From assembly GCA_964438515.1 (NCBI GenBank), contig CAYTLK010000004.1, positions 1 through 64,000 on the forward strand: 64,000 nucleotides of DNA, read 5' to 3'. Made by a program: the position numbers and the translations under genes. The notes beneath the pieces are model-generated. The model searched no databases and was not told where the DNA came from. It saw only the letters and a list, made by a program, of their open reading frames with translations. The stretch comes from RGIG3701 sp964438515. GTDB taxonomy: Bacteria; Planctomycetota; Planctomycetia; Pirellulales; Thermoguttaceae. The number at the start of each line of letters is the position of its first letter. Within the stretch, counting starts at the first letter, position 1. Below are positions 43,526 through 50,979 of the stretch, in pieces.

Positions 43526-44611
43526 ATGTTAAACGCACCTGATTCAAATTCGCGTCTTTCCTCCACGCGCCGCTCGTTTTTGCGCGGACGATTTTTGTCG
43601 CCCGAGGCGCAGCGTGAAAAAGACGAACAGACGTTGCGCGAGGCGGAGACGCTGGAAGCGGAGGTTCCCGTTCCGTACATGCAGTATTCGAGGCGCGCAA
43701 TGGCGGCGGAATTCGTCGTGGTGACGAATGCGGGCGAGTACGAAAACGCGTTCGATGTTGCGGTTGAGGCTCTCGATGAGGTTTCGCGGCTCGAAAAAGA
43801 TTTGAGTTATTTTCTCCCGGAGAGCGAGATTTCACGCGTGAATGAAAACGGACCCTACTACGCAGTCTCGGTTCTTCCGGAGGTTTACGGCCTGTTGCGC
43901 ACTTGTGGGGAGTTGTACGACGCGACTCACGGCGCGCTTGATGTGACGGCGACGCCGCTTTCCGAAGTTTGGGGCTTCATGCGGCGTCAGGGGCGGGTTC
44001 CGACGGAGGAGGAACGTCTGGCGGCGCTTGCGTGCGTCGGGATGAATCGAATTACGTGGGAGGATGCGGAATGCGCGCTGAAACTCGGCTGTGAGGGAAT
44101 GAAAATTTCGCTCGGAAGCATCGGAAAAGGCTTTGCGCTCGACGTCGCAGCCGCCGTTTTGGACCGTTGCGGACTCGAAAATTACATTTTTCATGGCGGA
44201 TGGAGCAGCATTTTTGCGCGTGGTGCGAGACGCGGACGCCGCGACTGGCTCGTGGGGCTCCGCCACCCGCTGAAGCCGACCGAACGCATACTGGAACTTC
44301 CGCTTGAAAATCGTGCGTTAGGAACTTCCGGCTCCGCCACGCAGTTTTTTTGGGCGAACGGCCGACGTTACGGTCACGTAATCGACCCGCGGACGGGTTT
44401 TCCTGGTACGGACGTCCTTTCCGCGACCGTTTTGGCTCCTACTGCGGCGGAGGCGGACGCACTTGCAACCGCTTTTTACGTGATGGGACCCGAGGAATCG
44501 AAAGCTTTTTGCGACGCGAGACCAGAGTTGGGCGCCATTTTTGTCCTTCCAAAACCCGGAAACGGCTGCGAAATTGTGACGTTCGGAGAGGTCGACGCAC
44601 GGCCCGTGTAG
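43526..44611 (+). CDS. apbE: FAD:protein FMN transferase (ApbE family)
   Basis: 361 residues. Motifs of the family: MGxxxE-like AAEFVVV start, LSYFLPESEISRVNE, ALDVTATPLSEVWGF, ISLGSIGKGFALDVAA, HGGWSSIFARG and GYTHVIDP-type HVIDPRTGFPGTDVLSATVL, with metal-binding Asp/Thr residues in APTAAEADALATAFYVMG. It attaches FMN covalently to a Thr of targets such as NqrB/RnfG or urocanate-reductase-type proteins. No lipobox is visible; the N-terminal ~60 residues are Arg/Glu-rich and could contain a twin-arginine-like stretch (RRSFLRGRFL), so export by Tat is possible. No Nqr/Rnf gene is nearby. Confidence 0.9.
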   Translation: MLNAPDSNSRLSSTRRSFLRGRFLSPEAQREKDEQTLREAETLEAEVPVPYMQYSRRAMAAEFVVVTNAGEYENAFDVAVEALDEVSRLEKDLSYFLPESEISRVNENGPYYAVSVLPEVYGLLRTCGELYDATHGALDVTATPLSEVWGFMRRQGRVPTEEERLAALACVGMNRITWEDAECALKLGCEGMKISLGSIGKGFALDVAAAVLDRCGLENYIFHGGWSSIFARGARRGRRDWLVGLRHPLKPTERILELPLENRALGTSGSATQFFWANGRRYGHVIDPRTGFPGTDVLSATVLAPTAAEADALATAFYVMGPEESKAFCDARPELGAIFVLPKPGNGCEIVTFGEVDARPV

Positions 44612-44627
44612 TGCTACATTAAGATTT

Positions 44628-44703
44628 AAAATCAAAATCAAAATCAAAATCAAAATCAAAATCAAAATCAAAATCAAATAAAATAAAATAAAATAAAATA
44701 AAA
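44628..44703 (+). repeat. Hexamer/pentamer microsatellite between apbE and the next gene
   Basis: Eight exact copies of AAAATC (44628-44675) pass directly into about five copies of AAAAT (to 44703). The tract ends 21 bp before the ATG at 44725 and lies in the expected leader or promoter region. Confidence 0.95.
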
Positions 44704-44724
44704 AACAAAATTCAAGGTTTCAGC

Positions 44725-45843
44725 ATGTTTCGATGGTTTTTCACTTTCGTTTTCCTCCTCGCGCTGTTCGGCGGCGCGCCGACGGTTTGGAGTGCGGGAA
44801 CGGTCCAGCTTCCGAAAAATAAAATACGTACAGAAATCATATTCGGCCGCGTCTGTCTTCTGCCGCCGGAAGGGCGAAACGGGGACATCGATATTAATTC
44901 ATTCGGCGTGGCGGAGACGCATTTTCAACTCACTCACGGCGTCGGCGGGACCGCAAACGTCCACTATGAATATCGTTCGAAAAAATATTTCAGCTGGTGC
45001 GACTGCGAGAACGGCTTCGCGCTCAATGAATTGTGGGTCGATAAAGCGAAAAATACGTACATTCGTTTCGTTCAAACCTCCGGAAACGATCCGATTCTCA
45101 TCGAGTCGGGAACGGTTCCTGAAGAGTTGAAACCGATGCTTGAAAAGTCGCCGAAAGCACCGTCTGGAGGTGGGGGCGGAAACCCGCCCGTATTCCATTT
45201 CGGGGATTTTCACGGTGAAAATGTGCGTACGTATCGCGGCGAATCGGTTTTTCACCTGTATTTGTTCCGAAATTCAGAATGCGCGGAACTGATTCAGGAA
45301 ATTTTGTCGAAGCATACGGGCCGTTCGGACTTCATAGAACAGCAAAAAACGGCGCTTTTTTCGGCTCTTGCGGAACAATATGAAAACGGCGCGGCGCAGG
45401 AAACCGTGACGAGCGAGCAGGTTCAGAAGTGGATTGCGCAGCTCGACAGTGAGGATTTCAACGTGCGGCGTCTGGCGGACGGTCATTTGCGCAGCGCGGG
45501 AATTACGGTTTTGCTTTTACTGCCTGATTTTCCGCTCGAAAAGTATTCCCCGGAGGTGCAGATTCGATTCCGACAGATTGTTTCGTCCATCGAATTTGAT
45601 CCGATTTCGTCCGATTCCATCGCGTTTTACGCGCCGATGTGGAGCGAGAACCCCGCAATTTGGGCCGCAATGCTCGAAACCGATTCGGAAAATCTGCGCA
45701 AGACCGCGTGGGAAGTAATTCAAAAAATGTACAAAAATCATCCGGAGTGGAAAACCGTTGCGTACGATCCGTCACTGTCGGCAGAAATGCAGCAGGAAGC
45801 GATTGAAACCCTTAAAAATCAGACGAGCAAAGAGGTGCAGTAA
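44725..45843 (+). CDS. Exported protein of unknown function
   Basis: 372 residues; AAGG at 44714 precedes the ATG. Signal peptide 1-23 (cleavage near VWSAG). The first half is beta-rich with YRSKKYFSWCDCENGFALNE, then a Gly/Pro spacer SGGGGGNPP. The second half is helical, with VQKWIAQLDSEDFNVRRLAD, which reads like a single HEAT/armadillo repeat of the kind common in planctomycete proteins. No catalytic motif. Its stop overlaps the start of the GNAT gene (TAATG), so the two are translated together. A microsatellite lies in its upstream region. Confidence 0.75.
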   Translation: MFRWFFTFVFLLALFGGAPTVWSAGTVQLPKNKIRTEIIFGRVCLLPPEGRNGDIDINSFGVAETHFQLTHGVGGTANVHYEYRSKKYFSWCDCENGFALNELWVDKAKNTYIRFVQTSGNDPILIESGTVPEELKPMLEKSPKAPSGGGGGNPPVFHFGDFHGENVRTYRGESVFHLYLFRNSECAELIQEILSKHTGRSDFIEQQKTALFSALAEQYENGAAQETVTSEQVQKWIAQLDSEDFNVRRLADGHLRSAGITVLLLLPDFPLEKYSPEVQIRFRQIVSSIEFDPISSDSIAFYAPMWSENPAIWAAMLETDSENLRKTAWEVIQKMYKNHPEWKTVAYDPSLSAEMQQEAIETLKNQTSKEVQ

Positions 45844-46961
45844 TGGGAACGAAAATTCATTATCGTTCGTTCAGAAATCAGGACCGTCACGGACTTGTAT
45901 GTGCTTGGAATTCCAGCAGTTACGTCGGAAAGTGGTTCGACGCGATTGATGATGTGCGATTCGAAGTGAATATACTGGCGAAACCGTTTTTTGATCGTCG
46001 TTTCATGGTGGTTGCGCTGGAACAGAACGAAAAGAAACCGTCCGAGGATTCCTGCGAGACGCAAAGCACGGGTGTGGTGAATGTTGCGGGTGCGGCGGAA
46101 GACGAAATTTTGCAGGAGCGTCCGTTTAACCGATTTTCTGACGGACGCGTGATTGGTTTTGTTCATGGTGGTTTTCGTCCGCAGTCGAACGGAATCGACG
46201 TGGATTATTCCGTCGGAACGGTTGCGATGCTCGTTGTGGAGGCTCGGAAGGATCAAGATGAGATTCGGAAACAGCTTTTGAAAGAGATAGAAAAACGGTT
46301 TCAAGAGGTCGGAGCGACGACGATTGATGCGGGAGCCGTCTATCCGAATGCGCCCTTCTATTTCGGGGTCGTTTACGGTTCGGAACTGTGCGGAATTCCG
46401 GAGAACGACCCTTTTTGGCCGCCGATTCTGCAGGAAATGAATTACGTACAATTACAACGCTACCATCGTTTCCGAATCGAACTCGCAGACTGCCATCTTC
46501 CAATGAGTTTTGAACAGGTGCTGCTTCGGAGGCGGTTTGATTTGGTGGAAACTCCGAACGCAAGTTCGGGCGACTGGTGGGAGGCGAGCACGCTCACGAC
46601 GACCGATTGGACCCGTTTCAAGCTGGTGGAAAAATTAACGAAAAACGCAATCGCGTGGGTGGGGGTGCGAAAACTTCCGCCAAATTCAGAGTATGAAAAT
46701 CGTTTTGGACTTCTGAACCTGTTTGTTCGCGAACAGTATCGGCGTCAGCGGTTTGCGCAGACGCTTCTGACGCTCGTGTTGGACCAGCTCGCGCTTCGTC
46801 ACAAGGATGCGGCGGCCGAGTTGCAAATTCCGGAAGGAAACGCGCACGCGATGAATACTTTTATTAAAATGAATTTCAAAAAAATTTCAACCGGAGTGGT
46901 TTTTCAGCGTGATTTGTCGCCTTTGCAGGATGAAGCGGCGCCGCGTCCTGAAGAAGGGTGA
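45843..46961 (+). CDS. Protein with two tandem GNAT acetyltransferase-like domains
   Basis: 372 residues, starting within the stop codon of the upstream gene. The second half has acetyl-CoA site marks: LLNLFVREQYRRQRFAQTLL (the R-x-x-R/Q-x-x-A type pyrophosphate loop) and GNAHAMNTFIKMNFKKISTG. The first half shows the same layout in weaker form (GTVAMLVVEARKDQDEIRKQ, then ATTIDAGAVYPNAPFYFGVV). Substrate unknown. Position in a unit with a secreted unknown and a processing protease (S41) suggests envelope-related modification, but this is inference. Confidence 0.75.
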   Translation: MGTKIHYRSFRNQDRHGLVCAWNSSSYVGKWFDAIDDVRFEVNILAKPFFDRRFMVVALEQNEKKPSEDSCETQSTGVVNVAGAAEDEILQERPFNRFSDGRVIGFVHGGFRPQSNGIDVDYSVGTVAMLVVEARKDQDEIRKQLLKEIEKRFQEVGATTIDAGAVYPNAPFYFGVVYGSELCGIPENDPFWPPILQEMNYVQLQRYHRFRIELADCHLPMSFEQVLLRRRFDLVETPNASSGDWWEASTLTTTDWTRFKLVEKLTKNAIAWVGVRKLPPNSEYENRFGLLNLFVREQYRRQRFAQTLLTLVLDQLALRHKDAAAELQIPEGNAHAMNTFIKMNFKKISTGVVFQRDLSPLQDEAAPRPEEG

Positions 46962-46967
46962 TAAATT

Positions 46968-48488
46968 ATGCCGAAGAAACACATTTACTGGATTGTATCG
47001 GTTTTACTCGTGTCGATTTTCTCTGCATGGTGTGCCGACCCGTACGCCGCCACGTTTCGATACATGGTACGGAAGGTGCGTACGTATGCGATTCGGCCGC
47101 TTTCCGAGCGCGAACTGTTCGATGCGGGAGTTTCGGGAATGCTCGCTTCCATCGATAAAAATTCGAGTTACATTCCGCCAAAGTATTATGAAGATTTGAA
47201 CCAGGAACTGAATCAGGAATCCGGGACCTTGGGAATTTTATACTGGAGGGACGACGCGTCCGGAAAGTATTATGTTGGAAGCACACTCCCGCAGTCGCCG
47301 GCGCGTCGGGCGGGAATTTTGCCGGGAATGGAAATCGCGGCGGTGGATGGTTTAGCGTTCCAAAATCTCAGCTGGGATGAGGCGGTGATGAAGATGAATC
47401 CGCCGCTCGCCGTGGAAATCATGCTCGATGTGTTGGATCCGAGAACGAAAAAAAACCTTTCGATTCCGCTTACGTCGCAGAAAATGACGATGGAATCCGT
47501 CACAGGAATCGTGCGTCAGGAAAACGGCGTCTGGAACTACATGCTTCCTCCGCTTCCCACAGTCTCAAAACATCAAAATTTTGTACAAAAAACAATTTCG
47601 CCCCCGAAATCGGGTGTTTCAGAACCTTCCGCGCAAGCCGTTTCGACCCCGAAAACCGATGCGGCAGAACCTGCAAAGACGGCGGTTCGAACGCCTCGAG
47701 TGATTTACGCACGGTTAAATACGTTCGGCGAGCGCACTGCATCGGAGCTTCGTCAGGTTTTGATTGCGGGTACGAAAGCGCAAGCGGAGGGGCTGATTCT
47801 CGATTTACGCGGAAACGGCGGCGGACTTTTTGAGACGGCCACCGCGATTTGCGGAATGTTCCTCCCGCCGGGCTGCGTCGTCGTGAACGTCGTAAAAGCA
47901 TACGATGCGGAACCGCATTCCATCAGCATTCCAAGCCGAAAAATCTGGGAAAAACCCGTCGTCATTTTGGTGGACGGCGACACGGCCAGCGCAAGCGAGA
48001 TTCTTGCGGCGTGCTTGCAGGATTATGCGTCGAATGGTCAAATTCAGGCGGTCTGCGTTGGAACAAGAACCTACGGAAAAGGAACCATTCAGAACATTTT
48101 CGACCTCGGTCCCATTCCGGACGATCGTTACATCGCGAACGAAACGAGTCCCAAAACCCTATGGGAAAAAATCTGGGAAAAACCCGTTCGAGGCGGTTTT
48201 CGGATTTCCGTGGAGGAATACAAAAGTCCGAACGGCCGCAGAATCCATCGGTTTCCAGGGTTCAAAGCAGCCGATCAGTGGGGCGTTATGCCGGACAAAG
48301 GGTGGGAAATCGACGCAAGATCGAATCCCTGGCGCCGACACGACCCCGAAAATTTCGAGTCGGAATACATTTCGTTTGAGATGAAACGCCTGACCGGTGC
48401 GCTGAAACCCGAACAAACGTCTGAAATTTACGATTTCGACATTCAATTGAAACGCGCGATGGAGTTTTTCTATCAGCAACCAAACTAA
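46968..48488 (+). CDS. S41-family C-terminal processing peptidase
   Basis: 506 residues. A signal/anchor (1-22) is followed by an N-terminal helical part, and a PDZ domain lies near 90-175 (SPARRAGILPGMEIAAVDGL). A Pro/Thr/Ala-rich insert (about 200-240) precedes the catalytic core: GLILDLRGNGGGLFETA, ILVDGDTASASEILAACLQD with the nucleophile Ser, and GTRTYGKGTIQ with the Lys of the Ser/Lys dyad. It degrades or trims proteins from the C-terminus in the periplasm. It follows the GNAT gene by 6 bp, so it belongs to the same unit. The C-terminal ~100 residues are unlike CtpA. Confidence 0.88.
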   Translation: MPKKHIYWIVSVLLVSIFSAWCADPYAATFRYMVRKVRTYAIRPLSERELFDAGVSGMLASIDKNSSYIPPKYYEDLNQELNQESGTLGILYWRDDASGKYYVGSTLPQSPARRAGILPGMEIAAVDGLAFQNLSWDEAVMKMNPPLAVEIMLDVLDPRTKKNLSIPLTSQKMTMESVTGIVRQENGVWNYMLPPLPTVSKHQNFVQKTISPPKSGVSEPSAQAVSTPKTDAAEPAKTAVRTPRVIYARLNTFGERTASELRQVLIAGTKAQAEGLILDLRGNGGGLFETATAICGMFLPPGCVVVNVVKAYDAEPHSISIPSRKIWEKPVVILVDGDTASASEILAACLQDYASNGQIQAVCVGTRTYGKGTIQNIFDLGPIPDDRYIANETSPKTLWEKIWEKPVRGGFRISVEEYKSPNGRRIHRFPGFKAADQWGVMPDKGWEIDARSNPWRRHDPENFESEYISFEMKRLTGALKPEQTSEIYDFDIQLKRAMEFFYQQPN

Positions 48489-48547
48489 TTGAAACGTACG
48501 CTATTCATATATTTGAATGAAACTTTTTTTATTAAGGATGAAATCAC

Positions 48548-49831
48548 ATGCTCGATCGAAAATTTATACTGGAAAATCTGGAACTTGTGCGCCAGAACTG
48601 CATTCATCGAAACGTAACGGTGGACTTGGATCGTTTCGCGGAGCTTGAAAAACAGCGTCGTGAAATGCAGACGGAATCGGAGGATCTGAATCGTCAGGCA
48701 AACGAAGTTTCCAAAACGATTGGAAAGGCGAAAGACGACGCAGAACGCGAAGCTCGAAAAGAAGAAGGAAAAGCACTTCGCGCACGCAAAAACGAAATCG
48801 ATCAGAAATTGATTGAAATTTCTGAAGAACTGACGGCCATTCATATGACGATTCCGAATCTGTCGCATCCCGACGCGCCGATCGGAGTGGACGATAAGGC
48901 CAATTTGGAACTGATGCGCGGCGCGACGCCGATTCCGCAGTTCGATTTTAAGCCGCTCGACCACGTGGAACTGGGACAGAAACTGGATCTCATCGACTTC
49001 GAGTCTGGTGCGCGAGTGGCGGGAGCCGGGTTTTACTTCCTCAAAAATGAAGGTGTTTTGCTGGACATTGCGCTGCAAATGTACGCGATAAACACGCTGA
49101 TTCGTGAGGGTTTCACCCCGATGTCCACGCCGGATCTTGCGAAACAGTCGATTTTGAACGGCACGGGTTACAATCCGCGCGGAAACGAAACGCAAATTTA
49201 CAGTATCGCAAATACCGACTTGAGTCTCATTGCGACTGCGGAGATTCCGCTGGGTGGAATGCTTTCCGATGAAGTGATTGATTCGGAACAGCTTCCTTTG
49301 AAATTTTGCGGAACGAGCCACTGTTTCCGTACGGAAGCGGGGGCGGCAGGAAAGGCGTCGCGCGGTCTCTATCGGGTTCATCAGTTTTCGAAAGTTGAAA
49401 TGTTTGCGTTCACGCTTCCGGAAGACAGTGAAAAGATGCTGTACCACCTCCGCGAGATGGAAATGCGGATTTTTGACGGTTTGAAAATTCCGTATCGCGT
49501 TGTAGATACTTCGACGGGCGACCTCGGAGGTCCTGCGTATCGGAAATTCGACCTGGAAGCCTGGATGCCGGGACGCGGCGATTTCGGCGAAGTGACGAGT
49601 ACGTCGAACTGCACCGACTATCAGGCGCGCCGTCTGAATGTTCGTTACAAAGTGAAAGGCGAAAAAGGTACGAAATTCGTACACACTTTGAACGGCACCG
49701 CAATTGCGATTAGTCGTGGTTTACTGGCCGTGATGGAAAACTACCAGCAGGCGGACGGATCGATTGTGGTTCCGGATGTTCTGCGTCCGTACATGGGAAT
49801 GGATGTGATTCGGCGGAATTCGAAAAACTAA
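48548..49831 (+). CDS. serS: Seryl-tRNA synthetase
   Basis: 427 residues, standard for bacterial SerRS. N-terminal antiparallel coiled coil (about 25-110) that clasps the long variable arm of tRNA-Ser. Class II core: motif 1 within LREGFTPMSTPDLA, motif 2 CFRTEAGAAGKASRGLYRVHQFSKVEMF, motif 3 LNGTAIAISRGLLAVMENYQ. AAGGATGAAATCAC before the ATG. It is followed by a family E repeat that probably ends the transcript. Confidence 0.95.
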   Translation: MLDRKFILENLELVRQNCIHRNVTVDLDRFAELEKQRREMQTESEDLNRQANEVSKTIGKAKDDAEREARKEEGKALRARKNEIDQKLIEISEELTAIHMTIPNLSHPDAPIGVDDKANLELMRGATPIPQFDFKPLDHVELGQKLDLIDFESGARVAGAGFYFLKNEGVLLDIALQMYAINTLIREGFTPMSTPDLAKQSILNGTGYNPRGNETQIYSIANTDLSLIATAEIPLGGMLSDEVIDSEQLPLKFCGTSHCFRTEAGAAGKASRGLYRVHQFSKVEMFAFTLPEDSEKMLYHLREMEMRIFDGLKIPYRVVDTSTGDLGGPAYRKFDLEAWMPGRGDFGEVTSTSNCTDYQARRLNVRYKVKGEKGTKFVHTLNGTAIAISRGLLAVMENYQQADGSIVVPDVLRPYMGMDVIRRNSKN

Positions 49832-49837
49832 AAGGAA

Positions 49838-50045
49838 GTCTTAAAAACAAATATCAAGGAGTTTTTGACCCGGTACGATCGTGAGCGAGTAACTGGGGAA
49901 AAAACAACATTCAAAATGTTTTTTCCCCACGACCGTTACGATATTACGGGAGCGCTCTTGTTTCCTCCCGTTAGGGTGGAAACACCGCCGCGGTACAAAG
50001 ACCCTTGAAGTACAACGTTCATTGTACGTTTTTTGCACAATAACG
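49838..50045 (+). repeat. Family E repeat with hairpin, copy E3
   Basis: Hairpin GGGGAAAAAACAACATT / AATGTTTTTTCCCC (49896-49929), then 'acgggagcgctcttgtttcc', 'ttagggtggaaacaccg' and 'agacccttgaa', and a terminal 'ttgcacaataacga'. It fills the space between serS and the broken rhuM-fic gene. Confidence 0.85.
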
Positions 50046-50864
50046 ATTTTTTGACGGACTCAGCCTCCCAGCGGGATACTTTCCGTATCGTGAACGAATA
50101 CGGCCTCCCAGCCGCAATTCGTTTGTTTCCATCCCAAAAAGAAGGATCTTTTGTCACAAAATAGAGAAGATTTGCAGCTTTTTCCTCCACTGACGGATAA
50201 AGGTCGACGCCTCCAAACGACTGGTAGATGTTACCAATACACCCTCTGAAAGAATCATCTTTTTCCATGCCAAATAAATCGCTGTCCGCACCAAACGCAT
50301 TTGCGCAATCAACGCCCGGCATTCCTCATATTCCAAAACGGAAGTGGATTGGGACCCCTTCGGTTTATTCAGGCGATGATGGTCATAGTCGTCCAGCAAG
50401 TCCAGAGCGGAGGTATACTGCTCAATCACACTTAGAATTTGTTTTGCATCCAGTGTGTTTTCCGTACGCTTTATAATCTGAATGACTTCATTAAGCTGCT
50501 GCAAACGATTATCATTGACGGCATAGCCTTTTAAAATGTACTGCTTTAACACGGAATTTGCCCAGCGCCGAAATGCGATGCCGCGTTTGGACTTCACGCG
50601 ATAGCCTACGGAGATGATGACATCCAGAGAATAAAAGGGGACGAGTTGCTTCACTCCAACACCACGCATTTTTTGCGTGTTGTTCTCGATTTCCAGTTCT
50701 TCATCTGCAAACACATTATTAATATGCTTACGAATGGTTTTCTCATCCTTGTCAAATAGCTGTGCCATGTGGTTTGCCGTCAGCCAAACCGTATCCTGTT
50801 CCGGAGAAAGCCTGACATCCAGGGAAAGATTTCCATCGGTGAATATTACAATTTTATTTTCCAT
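50046..50864 (-). pseudogene. Broken RhuM-Fic gene (frameshifted and 3'-truncated)
   Basis: The N-terminal part from 50864 encodes a RhuM-type DNA-binding module: WLTANHMAQLFDKDEKTIRK, then LVPFYSLDVIISVGYRVKS and GIAFRRWANSVLKQYILKGY. It continues through NTLDAKQILSVIEQYTSALD. Near 50300 the frame changes. In the next frame the text resumes as FGADSDLFGMEKDDSFRGCI, IYQSFGGVDLYPSVEEKAAN and DPSFWDGNKRIAA, the start of a Fic core. The expected His of HPFxDGNxR is lost (DPSFWDGNKR), and everything after GNKRIAA is replaced. The remaining frame runs into family E copy E3. GGAGGTGTAAAACT before the ATG is a stronger ribosome site than most here, and composition looks foreign. RhuM-Fic proteins AMPylate targets or act as toxins; this one cannot be functional as a Fic enzyme. 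Confidence 0.85.
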
Positions 50865-50898
50865 AGTTTTACACCTCCAATTCGCTGCGCATGCGTTT

Positions 50899-50937
50899 CA
50901 GACACAAGCGGGGCCGCAAGCTTGTGTCTGTTTTTTT
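50899..50937 (+). terminator. Perfect hairpin with T-run between the pseudogene and the large exported protein gene
   Basis: Arms CAGACACAAGC / GCTTGTGTCTG (11 bp, perfect) around a GC-rich loop, then TTTTTTTA on the plus strand. There is no plus-strand gene to end, so it may have arrived together with rhuM-fic. On the minus strand it has no T-run and lies between the two genes. Confidence 0.6.
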
Positions 50938-50979
50938 ATCATTTTGATTCTGACTGTTTCTTGTTCTTTTGCTGAAACT

